This document shows positions 37,624 to 48,070 of a DNA stretch of 64,000 bases, piece after piece (the stretch's first letter is position 1; each line of letters starts with the position of its first letter). The position numbers were made by a program, and so were the translations under genes. The notes beneath the pieces were generated by a model. It did no database searches. It was not told where the DNA came from and saw only the letters and a list, made by a program, of their open reading frames with translations. The DNA is from CAIKMD01 sp963803265 (GTDB taxonomy: Bacteria; Pseudomonadota; Alphaproteobacteria; ATCC43930; CGMCC-115725), in contig CAWDLZ010000011.1 in NCBI GenBank assembly GCA_963803265.1, positions 1 through 64,000 of the forward strand. The letters run 5' to 3'.

Positions 37624-38997
37624 CTATTGTGCCTTGGCTTGGCCGATCTCGCCAAGAGGACTCAGCCGCCGGGGGCGATGCGCCGGGCCCCGGCAAGATT
37701 CGACGGCGAGCCGACCACGACGAAGAACAGCGAACTCGGGATCGAGGACGCGCTTGGCGACGCGCCGCGCATCGGCGAGCGAGACCTTGTCGATGAGAGC
37801 GCCGCGTCGACCGAGATAGCCCAGCCCAAGTTGGTCGAGCTGGATCGAAACCAAGGTCGCGGCGATGGTGCCGGTGGAATCGAGGTTCAGCCAGAAAGAG
37901 CGGGTCAGATAGGTCTTGGCATCGGCCAGCTCTTTCGCGGTCGGGCCGCTATCGTGCATCCGCCGCCACTCGCCGCGGATGAGGTCGAGCGCCTCCGCCA
38001 CCTTGGCGTTCTGGCTGCCGACCTCGCCCAGAATCAAGCCGGCGGCGCGCAGCGGCTCGAGCGCGGCCGAGACCGAATAGGCCAGACCACGATCTTCGCG
38101 CACGTCCAGCGCGACCCGCGAGGTCAACCCGCCGGCGCCCAAGATGTCGAGATCGAGCAACGCGGCATACCAGTCGGGGTCGTCGCGCCGGATGCCGTTC
38201 TGCCCGAAGACGACGACGCTTTGCGGTATCGCGAGCTCGTCAACCAGCACCTCGCTCAGGCGCCGCGGCACGGCTTCGGCGAGCGCTGCCGGCGCGGCAT
38301 GGTCGGGCAAATCGCCGAAGGTCTTGTCGAGGAGAAGACGGAGATTCGCCGGCGCGATGTCGCCCACCACCGCCACCACCAGCGTGTCCTTGGCGAGGCG
38401 CGTATGCAGCCAGCCGCGCATATCCTCGGCCGTGATACCCGCGACCGACGCGCGCGTGCCGAGGATGGAGCGGCCATAGGCGTGGTTCGGAAACTCGGTC
38501 TGCCACCAAATCCGGCTGGCGATGCCGACGGGCAGGCGCTGGTCGCGGGCGAGCGCGTCGATGATCTCGGCGCGGATCCGCGCGACCGGCCCATCGTCGA
38601 AGCGCGGGCTGGTAAGCGCGAGTCGCAGCAGATCGAAAACCGGCCCGACATTGCCGGCGGGCGAGCGCAGCCGCAGCATGAAATTATCCCGGCTGACGTC
38701 GAAGCCCAGCGACCCAGCGAGATCCTCTAGCTTGCTTTGAAACGACGTGCTGTCGAGATCGCCGGCGCCTTCGTCGAGCAGGCTCGCGACGAAGTTCGCT
38801 AGCCCGGCCTTGTCGCCCGTGTCGAGCGCGGCGCCGCCACGAAAAGCCGCGTGCATCGACACCACGGGAATGCTGTGATCCTCGACCAGCCAGGCGGTGA
38901 TGCCGCCGGGGCTTTTCACCGCCTCGATCGTGACCGCGCGCGCCGGGGACGCCGCGAGCCCGATCGCCGCGACGAGCGCGAGCCCGGTGCACCTCAC
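37624..38997 (-). CDS. M16 peptidase-like protein without catalytic motif, C-terminal frameshift
   Basis: This is the second of two adjacent M16 genes. It starts with GTG at 38997, overlapping the stop of the first. A signal peptide (about residues 1-21) is followed by IPVVSMHAAFRGGAALDTGD. The zinc motif HxxEH is degenerate (LANFVASLLDEGAG). The substrate-binding side is kept: ILGAGGLTSRVALDVREDRG and GLAYSVSAAL. Such subunits pair with a catalytic M16 partner in the periplasm. An extra base near 37720 spoils the end; the expected tail FVVVGSPSNLAGARRIAPGG would stop at 37662. Confidence 0.88.
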   Translation of the reverse strand: MRCTGLALVAAIGLAASPARAVTIEAVKSPGGITAWLVEDHSIPVVSMHAAFRGGAALDTGDKAGLANFVASLLDEGAGDLDSTSFQSKLEDLAGSLGFDVSRDNFMLRLRSPAGNVGPVFDLLRLALTSPRFDDGPVARIRAEIIDALARDQRLPVGIASRIWWQTEFPNHAYGRSILGTRASVAGITAEDMRGWLHTRLAKDTLVVAVVGDIAPANLRLLLDKTFGDLPDHAAPAALAEAVPRRLSEVLVDELAIPQSVVVFGQNGIRRDDPDWYAALLDLDILGAGGLTSRVALDVREDRGLAYSVSAALEPLRAAGLILGEVGSQNAKVAEALDLIRGEWRRMHDSGPTAKELADAKTYLTRSFWLNLDSTGTIAATLVSIQLDQLGLGYLGRRGALIDKVSLADARRVAKRVLDPEFAVLRRGRLAVESCRGPAHRPRRLSPLGEIGQAKAQ

Positions 38998-40346
38998 GAG
39001 GTCGGCCCCGGCATCAGCACGCCGGTCACCGCGACGTCGTCGCGGATGACGAGATGCGCGGCCTTTTGCACCTGGTCGAGGGTCACGGCGCCGATCCGGT
39101 CCGGCCAGCTTTCGACGTCGTCGAGACTGCGCCCGGCGGCGAGCGCCTCCCCGACGAGCCGTGCCGGTCCCGCCAGGCTGTCGCGCGCATAGACCGCGGC
39201 CGCTTGCATCCGGCTCTCGGCGCGGGCGACCTCGGCGGCGGTGATCCCGCCCGCGAGCGCGGCATTGACGATCGCGTCGATCGCGGCTTCGAAATCGGCG
39301 ACCTTCGCGCCATCCGCGAGGGTCGCCGAAAAGCCGAACGTGCCGAGATCATAGGCGTCGGGGTCGTAGAAGGCGCCGGCCGCAAGGGCGAGCCGATGAT
39401 CGACGACGAGGCCCTTGTAGAGCGGCGAGGCGGCGCTACCGCCCAACACCCCGGCCAGAACCTGAAGCGCATAGGCGTATTGCTTGTCACCCGCGCGATA
39501 GCTCGGTGCGAGATATTGGCGGCTCCAATTGACCGCAGTGACGCGCCGACTGCGCATCGTAAGGCGCGCGGCGGCGACCTTGGGCGGCTCGATCGGGCGG
39601 ACGCGATCGGGCACGGCGCGCGCCGGAATGACGCCGAAATATTTCTCGGCGAGCGCTTTGACGCGCTCGGGCGTCGCGTCGCCCGCGACCACCAGCACCG
39701 CGTTGTTGGGCGCGTACCAGCGGTGATAGAAATCCTGCGCATCGCGTCTATCGAGGCGTTGCATGTCGCCCTCCCATCCGATCGTCGGAATCCGGTAGGG
39801 ATGGTTGAGAAAGAGCGCGGTCCGGAGTTGCTCGGCGAACAACGCCGCCGGGTTGTTGTCGATGCGCTGCCGCCGCTCCTCGATGATGACATCGCGCTCG
39901 GGCAGCACGACCTTGTCGGTAATGACTAGATTCGCCATGCGGTCGGCTTCGAGCTTCATCAACAGCTCGAGCCGGTCGGACGCGACCTCCTCATAGAATG
40001 CGGTGTAGTCTTCGGTGGTGAAGGCGTTGTCGCGCCCGCCATTCTCGGCGACGATGCGCGAGAACGCGCCGGGCGGCACGGTCGCGGTGCCACGGAACAT
40101 CAGGTGCTCGAGGAAATGGGCGATACCCGATTTACCTAGGGGCTCGTCGGCGGCGCCGACCTTATACCAAACCATCTGGGTGACAATCGGCGCGCGGTGA
40201 TTCGGGATGACGACGATCTGAAGCCCGTTCGCGAGGGTGAAGCCGTGGGCCTCGAATAGTTCCGCGTGGACCGGCCTGACGCCCATCAGCACGAGCGCGA
40301 CCAGCGCAACCGTTCCCAACGCGCGACGCAGCGACCGCTTCGTCAC
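38994..40346 (-). CDS. M16 family zinc peptidase, catalytic subunit
   Basis: This secreted insulinase-family peptidase has HFLEHLMFRGT (HxxEH with zinc ligands) and the downstream Glu in AFTTEDYTAFYEEV. WYAPNNAVLVVAGDAT and LAPSYRAGDKQYAYALQVLA are typical of M16 family B proteins. I chose the GTG at 40346, which follows GGGAGG closely and starts a signal peptide; the upstream ATG at 40385 lies inside a dispersed repeat. Together with its neighbour it probably forms a periplasmic heterodimer that degrades peptides. Confidence 0.9.
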   Translation of the reverse strand: MTKRSLRRALGTVALVALVLMGVRPVHAELFEAHGFTLANGLQIVVIPNHRAPIVTQMVWYKVGAADEPLGKSGIAHFLEHLMFRGTATVPPGAFSRIVAENGGRDNAFTTEDYTAFYEEVASDRLELLMKLEADRMANLVITDKVVLPERDVIIEERRQRIDNNPAALFAEQLRTALFLNHPYRIPTIGWEGDMQRLDRRDAQDFYHRWYAPNNAVLVVAGDATPERVKALAEKYFGVIPARAVPDRVRPIEPPKVAAARLTMRSRRVTAVNWSRQYLAPSYRAGDKQYAYALQVLAGVLGGSAASPLYKGLVVDHRLALAAGAFYDPDAYDLGTFGFSATLADGAKVADFEAAIDAIVNAALAGGITAAEVARAESRMQAAAVYARDSLAGPARLVGEALAAGRSLDDVESWPDRIGAVTLDQVQKAAHLVIRDDVAVTGVLMPGPTS

Positions 40347-40381
40347 CTGTCCTCCCGGCGGGCCAAAGACGCCCAGACCTC

Positions 40382-40537
40382 CCAAGCATTTTCCGGCGAA
40401 GGCCGATCAGGCCGCGTCGCGGTTCGACCGAAAGGGATTGACGCCGTCGCTCGCGATGCGAGCAACCGCCATGGAAAATGCGACCCAATAAACCTTCGAG
40501 AGCGGCCGTCCCATGCGAACGGGCCGCGCCCTAGAAC
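40382..40537 (-). repeat. Dispersed palindromic repeat, copy B
   Basis: This is the longer relative of the repeat at 17079-17186. It shares GCATTTTCCGG at its left, GGAAAATGCG in the middle and GAGAGCGG with GGGCCGCGCCCTAGA at the right, around a variable middle that itself holds a short inverted repeat (CGTCGCTCGCGATGCGAGC). Its right end supplies the stop codon of the DUF3035 lipoprotein gene, and its left end reaches the upstream region of the M16 gene. Confidence 0.55.
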
Positions 40538-41142
40538 AACCAACCAAACCAGGACGTGGATTTCTTGGTCGGCTCGAAAGTGGGCGTGCCCGCATCGCTC
40601 GCCGAAGCGGGCGCCGCGCCATTGGCTTTGGCGACGCTCTGCGACAGACGCAACCGAGTCGCCTCGTCGGCCGCATTGATCACCTCGTCGGACGGAGGTG
40701 TCTTCGGCGGTACCCAGTTGACGATCTTGTCGACGATGCTGCGCTGGAATGGCACGCCCGCCTTCGGATCGGTATCGACCAGGCGGCGAATGTCGGGCGG
40801 CGCGTTGTCGGCGCCGGTCTCGCGCAGCAAGGTAGCCTCGCCCGGGCTGAGCGTGGTCTTGGCTGGCGGCAACGCGCCCTGGGTTTGCGGGTCACCGGCG
40901 CGGAAGACGGTTTCGCGCGCCTGTTCGGTCAGCGCGGCGTCCTGATCGCTGCCATTGCCAACGCGCGGCGGGCGCAGGGTGTAATCGGGCGGGATTGCCA
41001 AGGGCGTATTGGATACCACCTGGAATTCATCGGGGATCACCCGCGTCTTGCCGAGGGCACGGTTGAAGCTGTCGCAGCCCGCCAGCGGCAAGGCCGCCAT
41101 CGCGAGCACGGCAAAAAGCGTTAAGGATGAACGGCTAATCAC
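40531..41142 (-). CDS. DUF3035 family lipoprotein
   Basis: Starting at GTG 41142 after GGGAGCAGG, the product has a lipoprotein signal with lipobox Leu20-Ala-Gly-Cys23 (LPLAGC), so it is anchored in the membrane. The mature part opens with RVIPDEFQVVSNTPLAIPPD and YTLRPPR, the DUF3035 hallmark. The rest is Pro/Ala-rich and probably unstructured, ending TSWFGWLF. DUF3035 lies next to lspA across Alphaproteobacteria, 26 bp here, which fits since LspA processes it. Function is unknown. Confidence 0.87.
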   Translation of the reverse strand: MISRSSLTLFAVLAMAALPLAGCDSFNRALGKTRVIPDEFQVVSNTPLAIPPDYTLRPPRVGNGSDQDAALTEQARETVFRAGDPQTQGALPPAKTTLSPGEATLLRETGADNAPPDIRRLVDTDPKAGVPFQRSIVDKIVNWVPPKTPPSDEVINAADEATRLRLSQSVAKANGAAPASASDAGTPTFEPTKKSTSWFGWLF

Positions 41143-41167
41143 GCGTTCCTGCTCCCTTGGACACCCT

Positions 41168-41641
41168 CTACTTAGGGGTTTCCCGCCGGCCAAGCAAGCC
41201 GTCTATGAGGAGCGCCCCGACCCCTAGGCAGATCGCCGCATCGGCGAGGTTGAAGGCGAACCAATGCCATTCGCCGACATGGAAGTCGAGGAAATCGACC
41301 ACCGCGCCGCGCGATAGCCGGTCGGCCACATTGCCAAAGGCCCCGCCGATGATGAGGCCCAGGGCAAGCTGCAAAAACGCACTCTGGGCGCGACGCAACC
41401 ACACCCCAAGTCCTAGAACGATCACCGCCGCAAGCGCGGTAAAGACCGCGGTATTGGCCGCAGAATCGCCGTTGAAAAGGCCAAAGCTCATGCCGCGGTT
41501 GCCGGTCAGCACCAGGTTGAAGAACGGCGCGAGCGCCACTACCGGCTCGCCGCTCCGCGCGGCGAAGAACCCCAGGACCCAGAGCTTCGTTAATTGATCG
41601 GCGGCGGCGACCACAACCGCCAGACCAAGACCGAGCCACAT
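41168..41641 (-). CDS. lspA: Lipoprotein signal peptidase
   Basis: LspA cleaves lipoprotein signal peptides before the lipid-modified Cys. Four membrane helices fill the 157 residues. The catalytic Asp residues are in GGAFGNVADRLSRG and FNLADAAICLG, and DQLTKLWV near the start is typical. The ATG follows directly on the ileS stop, so the two genes are co-transcribed. Confidence 0.94.
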   Translation of the reverse strand: MWLGLGLAVVVAAADQLTKLWVLGFFAARSGEPVVALAPFFNLVLTGNRGMSFGLFNGDSAANTAVFTALAAVIVLGLGVWLRRAQSAFLQLALGLIIGGAFGNVADRLSRGAVVDFLDFHVGEWHWFAFNLADAAICLGVGALLIDGLLGRRETPK

Positions 41642-44480
41642 CTACGGCCCAGCCGCCGCCAGAGCGTCGACCGCATCGGCGCAGCGCCGGCACAAATCGG
41701 GATGGGAGGCGAGGCTGCCCACCTCGGGCAGGATTTTCCAGCAGCGCTGGCATTTCTCGCCCGGCGCACGCGTGACTAGGACGCCGACGCCGGGCACGTC
41801 GGGCAGAGTGAAGCAACCCGCCGGCGGCGCGCCTTCCCGAAGCGTGCCGGAAGAAGTGATGCAGATTTCCGGCAGATCGACGCCGGCGAGCGCGCTGACG
41901 AAGGCGCTAGCGGCGTAGATTTCCACGGCGGCCTCGAGGCTCGAGCCGATGCGCTTCTCCGCACGCTCCAATTCGAGCGCACCGGTGACGACCCGCCGCA
42001 GATCGCGGATTCTCGCCCATCGCGCGGCGAGCGCTTCGTCGCGCCAAGTTTGCGGCACGTCGCAGTATCGCTGCAGATGCACGCTCTGCTCCTCGGCCTC
42101 GCCATGGCGGCAGAGCCAGGCCTCTTCGGCGGTGAAGGCGAGAACCGGCGCCAGCCAGCGCACCAGGCATTCGAAGACGTGATCGAGCGCGCTGCGCGCC
42201 GCCCGACGCGAGGCCGCGCGCGGCAGATCGCAATAGAGGGCGTCCTTGCGTAGGTCGAAATAAAATGCCGAGAGATCGACCGCGCAGAAATGATGCAGGG
42301 CCGTGAACATGCCGTGGAAATCGTAAGTCGCGATCGAGGCACGCACGAGATCGTCGAGCTCGGCCAAGCGATGCAGCACGAAGCGCTCGAGATCGGGGCT
42401 GTCGGCCGGGCCTACGCGCTCGCCTTCCGTAAATCCCGCGAGCGCGCCGAGGAGATAGCGCAGCGTATTCCTCAATCGGCGATAAACGTCGGCCTGGTAT
42501 TTCAGGATTTCGGGGCCGATGCGCAGATCCTCGGAGTAATCCGACGCCACCACCCAGAGCCGCAGGATGTCGGCGCCGCTCTGCGAGACCACATCCTGGG
42601 GTGCTACCACGTTGCCCAGCGATTTCGACATTTTGCGGCCCTGCTCGTCGAGCACGAAGCCGTGGGTGAGTACCGCCTCGTAAGGCGCGCGCCCGCGCGT
42701 GCCGCAGGATTCGAGCAGCGAGGAATGGAACCAGCCGCGATGCTGGTCCGAGCCTTCGAGATAGAGCGAGGCCGGCCAGCACAGATCGGGCCGCTTTTCC
42801 AGAACGAAGCTATGGGTCGAGCCGCTGTCGAACCAGACATCGACGACGTCCTTCACCTGCTCGAAATCGGCGGCCTCGCGCCCCGGCCCGAGGAACGCGG
42901 CCGGATCGGTGCTGTACCAGGCATCGGCGCCCTCGCGCTCGAACGCGGCCGCGACGCGGTCGATGACGGCTTGGTCGCGCAGCACCTCGCCGCTCCGCTT
43001 ATCGACGAAGACCGCGATCGGCACGCCCCAGGCGCGCTGGCGCGAGATGCACCAATCGGGCCGGGTCTCGATCATCGCGCGGATGCGGTTCTGGCCTTGC
43101 GGAGGGAACCAGCGCGTCGCGTCGATCGCGGCGAGCGCCTTTTTCCGCAAATCGTTGCGCTCCATGCCGATGAACCATTGCGGCGTGGTGCGGTAGATGA
43201 GCGGCGCCTTGGAACGCCAGGAATGCGGATAGGAATGAACGAGCGGCGCCTCGCCAAGGAGCGCGCCGGCTTCCCTCAGCGCCTCGATCACCGCCCGGTT
43301 GGCGTCGCCCGTCTTGCCGTTGGGCCAAAAGACATGCCGCCCGGCAAAAAGCGGCACCGCCGGATAAAAGGTTCCGTCGGCGGCGATGGTTTCCGGCACG
43401 GGAATATTGTGCTTCTGCGCGAGCTCGAAATCGTCGGCGCCATGGCCCGGCGCGATATGCACGAAGCCGGTGCCGTCGACCGCAGTGACGAAATCGCCCG
43501 CCAAGAGCGGGACCGCGAAATCATAACCCTTCCCGTGCAGCGGGTGACGGCAGATCGTGCCGCCGAGGAACTTGCCCGAGACCAACTCGACCTTGCCGCC
43601 GAGGCGCGCGATCTCGGCGAAGTTCACCTCGAGCGGCGCCGCGACCACGAGCTTTTCCCCCAGCTTCGCCAGGCTGCCCTCGCGCGTCGAGGCGACCTCG
43701 ATCACTACGTAATCGAGCTCGGCATTGAAGGCGATGGCGCGGTTGCCAGGCAGCGTCCAGGGCGTGGTCGTCCAGATCACGACCGACGCGCCCGCCAACG
43801 CGGGGACGCTCGGCTCGGCCACCGGGAACTTCACCCATAGCTGCGTCGAGGTGTGATTCTCGTATTCGATCTCGGCCTCTGCGAGCGCCGTTTGCTCGAC
43901 CACCGACCACATCACCGGCTTGGCGCCGCGATAGAGCCCGCCATTCATCAGGAACTTGCCGATCTCGCGCACGATCTGGGCTTCGGCCGCGAATTCCATC
44001 GTCGTGTAGGGGTGCTGCCAATCGCCGAGGATGCCCAGGCGCTCGAACTCCGCCTTCTGGACAGCGATCCAATGCGCGGCGAAATCGCGGCACTGCTTGC
44101 GGAACTCGAGGATGGGCACGTCGTCCTTGGAGCGCTTCTTGGCGCGGTATTCCTCTTCGATCTTCCATTCGATCGGCAGGCCGTGGCAGTCCCAGCCCGG
44201 CACATAAACGGCGTCCCGGCCCAACATCTGCTGCGCCCGGTTGATCACGTCCTTCAGGATCTTGTTGAGGGCGTGGCCGATATGAAGATTGCCATTGGCG
44301 TAGGGCGGGCCGTCATGGAGGCACGAATTTCTTCCGGCCGCGGGCGGCTTCTCGTTGGCGCTGGAACAGGCCGAGCTTGTCCCAACGCGCGAGCAGCCCC
44401 GGCTCGCGCTTGGGTAAATCGCCGCGCATCGGAAAATCGGTCTGCGGCAGGAAGACGGTCGAGCGGTAGTCGGCGGCCAT
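41642..44480 (-). CDS. ileS: Isoleucine-tRNA ligase, one frameshift near the start
   Basis: This class I synthetase has GPPYANGNLHIGHALNK (HIGH), the editing domain (VIWTTTPWTLPGNRAIAF), KMSKS in GRKMSKSLGN and a C-terminal zinc finger (KCQRCWKILPEVG, then CRRCADAV). The true start is the ATG at 44480, reading MAADYRSTVFLPQTDFPMRG. An extra base near 44319 (expected FVLHDGPPYANG) throws this start out of frame; as read the long frame begins upstream at 44548 with nonsense. Corrected length is about 945 residues. Confidence 0.93.
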
Positions 44481-44511
44481 GGCTCTTTATGAGGGTGGGC
44501 GGGCTTTCCGG

Positions 44512-45451
44512 TCAACCGGCGGCCAGGATGGCGCGAGCCTGGGCGCAATCCTCGGCGATCTGGGCCTTCAAGGCGTCGAGCCCGGCAAAGCGCTGCTCGG
44601 GACGCAGCCGCTCGATCAACGCGACGCGCAGATGGCTGCCATAGAGATCGCCGTCGAAATCGAAGAGATGGGTCTCCAAGCGGAGATCCGTGCCGCCCAC
44701 CGTCGGCCTAAACCCAAGATTGGCGGCAGCGGCGAACCACCGCGTCGCGCCACCCTCTTCGATCCCGGCGCGCACGGCATAGACCCCGGCGGCGGGCCGC
44801 AAATAATCGGCGAGCGCGAGATTTCGCGGTAGGAAAGCCGATGGTGCGGCCGATCTTGTCGCCGGTATCGACCCGGCCTTCGATCTCCCAAGGCCGGCCC
44901 AACAGAAGCGCGGCGCCGCGCGCATCGCCAGCGATCAGGCGTTGACGAATCTCGGTCGAGGAATAGGCGATACCGCCCGCCCCCGCGACCGGCGCCACCA
45001 CGCGCACGGCGAAACCGTGCTTTTGCCCCTCGGCTTTCAGCAAGTCCGGCGTGCCGCGACGGCGATTGCCAAAGACAAAATCATAGCCGACCACGACCTC
45101 AAGGACGCCGAGTCCGGCGACCAGCGCGTCGGCGACGAAGTCCTCGGCGCTCTTTCGCGCGAAGTCGAGGTCGAAATGCAAGGCGAAGAGCAGATCAACG
45201 CCCAAATCTTCGAGCGCCCGCGCCTTCGCTCGGAAGGGCGTCAGACGAAACGGCGGCGCGCCAGGCTGGAAGACGCTGCGCGGATGCGGCTCAAAGGTTA
45301 GCACGGCGAACGGCGCCGACGCCGCCCGCGCCGCCGCCTTCGCCGCAGCGATCACCGCTTGATGGCCGCGATGGACGCCGTCGAAATTGCCCACGGCGAC
45401 CACGGCGCCACGCGCCGCGCCCGTGGCGGCCGTATGGCGGAAGACGTGCAT
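44512..45451 (-). CDS. ribF: Bifunctional riboflavin kinase/FAD synthetase, one frameshift as read
   Basis: RibF makes FMN and FAD. The N-terminal adenylyltransferase has AVVAVGNFDGVHRGHQAVIA and LTFEPHPRSVF, and YSSTEIRQRL. The kinase part has IGFPTANLALADYLRPAAGV and LETHLFDFDGDLYG. An extra A near 44833 separates the two parts, which overlap in different frames as read. Corrected length is about 312 residues. The order maoC, ribF, ileS, lspA on one strand is a conserved arrangement. Confidence 0.9.
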
Positions 45452-45455
45452 CGCA

Positions 45456-45893
45456 TTAACGCTGTTGTGGCAACAGCACCGTGGCCTCGCCGTCGATTAC
45501 GACGGTGTCGCCGACCAGGCATTGCGTCTTGAGGATGACGCGACCCTTGTCGCGCTGGATCTCGGCGATCGTGACCCGCGCCTCGACCTTGTCGCCGATC
45601 CGCACCGGCGCCTTGAAGGAGAGGGTCTGCCCGAGATAAATCGTGCCCGGACCCGGCAGCTTCGACGCGATCGCGGTCGAGATGAAGCTTGCGCCGAGCA
45701 TGCCGTGGGCGATCCGCCCTTTGAAGCGCGTCGTCTTGGCGAATTCTTCGTCGAGATGCACCGGATTGTGATCGCCCGACACCGCGGCGAAGGCGTCGAT
45801 GTCGGCAGCGGTGACGGTGCGCTCGTAGGCATCGCTCATCCCGACCGCCAACTCGTCGATGGCATAGCCCTGCCCCGCCGGACGTGCCGCCAT
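45456..45893 (-). CDS. MaoC-like (R)-specific enoyl-CoA hydratase
   Basis: The 145-residue hot-dog fold protein carries the hydratase motif: DIDAFAAVSGDHNPVHLDEE and RIAHGMLGASF, with the Asp and His catalytic pair. This is the PhaJ-type, which hydrates trans-2-enoyl-CoA to the (R)-3-hydroxy form and can feed polyhydroxyalkanoate synthesis. No PHA synthase is visible. It lies five bases upstream of ribF. Confidence 0.87.
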   Translation of the reverse strand: MAARPAGQGYAIDELAVGMSDAYERTVTAADIDAFAAVSGDHNPVHLDEEFAKTTRFKGRIAHGMLGASFISTAIASKLPGPGTIYLGQTLSFKAPVRIGDKVEARVTIAEIQRDKGRVILKTQCLVGDTVVIDGEATVLLPQQR

Positions 45894-46049
45894 TGATCAC
45901 CTTTCATCCCGGAACCGACGCGGCCAAACCCTGCCGCGACCTCAAACCGCACCTTAATCCGCCGCCGCGCGCGCCACAAGTCGAGGCCCGCCCTTCCCTG
46001 CCCGGCATGGCGCCGTTAGTGTCGGCCCGCGATCGAGTGGAGCGATTTC

Positions 46050-47090
46050 GTGGAAGCCGACGGCGCGGCGCCCTTGCGCGATATGTGGTACTACGCGATG
46101 CCGAGTTCCCGGCTGCGCGCCGGGCGCGTCATCGCGAAGACTTATTTCGGCACGCCGCTGATCTTCGCGCGCACCAAGGACGGGGCTGCCTTCGTGCTCA
46201 AGGATTTCTGTCCGCATCGCGGCGTGCCTCTGCGCTTCGGCCGATTCGACGGCAACGAAGTGGAATGCCGCTTCCATGGCTGGCGGTTCGAGCGGACCGG
46301 GCGCTGCACCGCGATCCCGTCGCTGGTCGAAACCCAGAATTTCGACCCCGGACAGGTGCGCGCCAAATCCGTGCCGGCGCGCGAGGTGCAGGGGAACATC
46401 TGGATCTTCAACGGCAACGATCCATCGGGCGCGCCTGAGATTCCGGTGCTGCCCGATCTCGGCGAGCGGGGGCCCGACCTCGCCTTCAGCATACGGGCGC
46501 CGGGCTCGATCGACGAGGCGGTGTTCGGGCAGATGGATCCGTCGCACAACCCTTACGTCCACGTCTCGTGGTGGTGGCGCAAGCGCGGCGATATCCGCGC
46601 GAAGACCAAGCGCTTCGGGCCGGCGCCCTATGGCTTCACCATGTTACCCCATGTCCCGTCGGGCAATCTGATGCCCTATCGGCTGCTGGGCGGCGCGCCC
46701 GAGACGCAACTCATCTTCCGCTTGCCGAGCACACGGATCGAGCTGCTGCGCTTTGGCCGCCACCGCGCGGCGATGCTCTTCACGGTGACGCCGGTCGGCG
46801 ACGATGAGGTGGAGATGAGCTATTGCGGCTATTGGACCTCGCCGCTCCTTACCGCGCTGAAGCCGCTGGTGCGCCTCGGCTTGCGGATTTTCGTTTCCCA
46901 GGACCGCGACATCCTGACGATCCAGCGCGAAGGCCTGAAGCACGCGGACGACCCGCTCATCTTCATCGATGACGCCGACACCCAGGCGAAATGGTATCAC
47001 CGGCTCAAGGCCGAATACGCCCGCGCCAACAGCGAAGGCCGGCCCTTCATCAATCCGGTCAAAGAGCGCACGCTACGCTGGCGAAGCTGA
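46050..47090 (+). CDS. Rieske-type aromatic ring-hydroxylating oxygenase, alpha subunit
   Basis: The 346-residue protein starts with GTG at 46050. The Rieske [2Fe-2S] site is CPHRGVPLRFG followed by CRFHGWRFE. The mononuclear iron site is MDPSHNPYVHVSW, matching D-x2-H-x4-H. The size suits a single-component-type monooxygenase alpha subunit that needs a separate reductase; none is next to it. The substrate is unknown. The family includes demethylases and oxygenases of aromatic and sterol-like compounds. Confidence 0.85.
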   Translation: MEADGAAPLRDMWYYAMPSSRLRAGRVIAKTYFGTPLIFARTKDGAAFVLKDFCPHRGVPLRFGRFDGNEVECRFHGWRFERTGRCTAIPSLVETQNFDPGQVRAKSVPAREVQGNIWIFNGNDPSGAPEIPVLPDLGERGPDLAFSIRAPGSIDEAVFGQMDPSHNPYVHVSWWWRKRGDIRAKTKRFGPAPYGFTMLPHVPSGNLMPYRLLGGAPETQLIFRLPSTRIELLRFGRHRAAMLFTVTPVGDDEVEMSYCGYWTSPLLTALKPLVRLGLRIFVSQDRDILTIQREGLKHADDPLIFIDDADTQAKWYHRLKAEYARANSEGRPFINPVKERTLRWRS

Positions 47091-47166
47091 ACTGCCGCCG
47101 CTCTTGCGCGAGCCGCGGCGAGCGCCCAAATTCGCCGGACTCTTTCTTTCTTGTCAGGAGACCCGA

Positions 47167-47550
47167 ATGAGCGCGTCCGAAACGGCTCAGCCCGACGCGG
47201 TCGCATCGGTGCTGGCGGCGCTGCAATTCGACCGCGACGGCCTCGTCGCCGCGGTGGCACAGCAGCATGACACCGGCGAGGTGCTGATGCTGGCCTGGAT
47301 GAATGGCGATGCCGTCAAGGAGACGCTCGAGACCGGCCGCGTCTGCTATTGGTCGCGCTCGCGCCGTAGCCTGTGGCGCAAGGGCGAGACCTCGGGCCAT
47401 GTCCAGCGCCTGATCGAGCTGCGCGTCGATTGCGACGGCGACGCGCTTTTGCTCCGCGTCGAGCAGACCGGTCCGGCCTGCCACACCGGCGAGCGCAGTT
47501 GCTTCTTCCGCGCCGCGCGCGGCGCCGGCTTGGTCGCGGTGGCAAGCTAA
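47167..47550 (+). CDS. hisI: Phosphoribosyl-AMP cyclohydrolase
   Basis: HisI opens the purine ring of PR-AMP, step three of histidine synthesis. It starts at ATG 47167 with AGGAGA at 47154-47159. The family marks are VLMLAWMNGDAVKETLETG, CYWSRSRRSLWRKGETSGHV and DCDGDALLLRVEQTGPACHT, which hold the Zn Cys and Asp residues. The protein is monofunctional (127 residues), without the HisE domain. It is far from hisG and hisD. Confidence 0.93.
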   Translation: MSASETAQPDAVASVLAALQFDRDGLVAAVAQQHDTGEVLMLAWMNGDAVKETLETGRVCYWSRSRRSLWRKGETSGHVQRLIELRVDCDGDALLLRVEQTGPACHTGERSCFFRAARGAGLVAVAS

Positions 47551-48007
47551 GGCTTGGGACAGGAAAGCGGCGCGGCCTGAACCGCGTTGAGCGCGGCCCG
47601 GTCGTAGGATTTGCCGGCGCAGCTCGAATTATAGCTTGCGACCGCCTGATTATACCGGGCCACGGCCGCGTCATAGCTTCGAGTTGAGTCGCCCGCGAAA
47701 GCGGCCGCGGCGGCGTCGCGCTGTTGCAAGAGCGCCTTGAAGGCGGCCACTTCGGAATCGTCGTAAACATTGATCTCGGCGCGGCGCGTTGCGACTTGGT
47801 TGTTCAGCGACGCGAGGGCCTTTTGGCTGTCGTCGTAATTCTTCCGGCGCTCTGTCATAGCGCCCTGCAGCCCGATCACGGATTGCTGCGCGCACAGGCA
47901 GGCGCGGATCGTGCCGGGGTCGGTCACAACGGCTTGCGCCATGGCCGTCGTGCCGCCGGCAGCTGCGAGCGCGGCGAGGGTAAGAGCTCGACCATGATGC
48001 TCCGCAT
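47547..48007 (-). CDS. Small secreted helical protein, frameshifted in the signal peptide
   Basis: From about 47990 down to the stop the frame reads ALTLAALAAAGGTTAMAQAV, then helical sequence (TERRKNYDDSQKALASLNNQ, SEVAAFKALLQQRDAAAAAF) and four Cys (CLC near the start, SSC and SCPKP at the end), probably two disulfides. The ATG at 48007, after AGAGGAAG, reads MRSIMV and joins the main frame if one base was lost near 47990, giving a normal signal peptide. Corrected length is about 152 residues. The family is unknown to me. It converges with hisI, overlapping by four bases. Confidence 0.65.
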
Positions 48008-48070
48008 GTCTTCCTCTCGTTCCAAAAAACGTCTGCCTCTTGTGTCTCGTTTCGTGGCGCGGCGCAAGAA

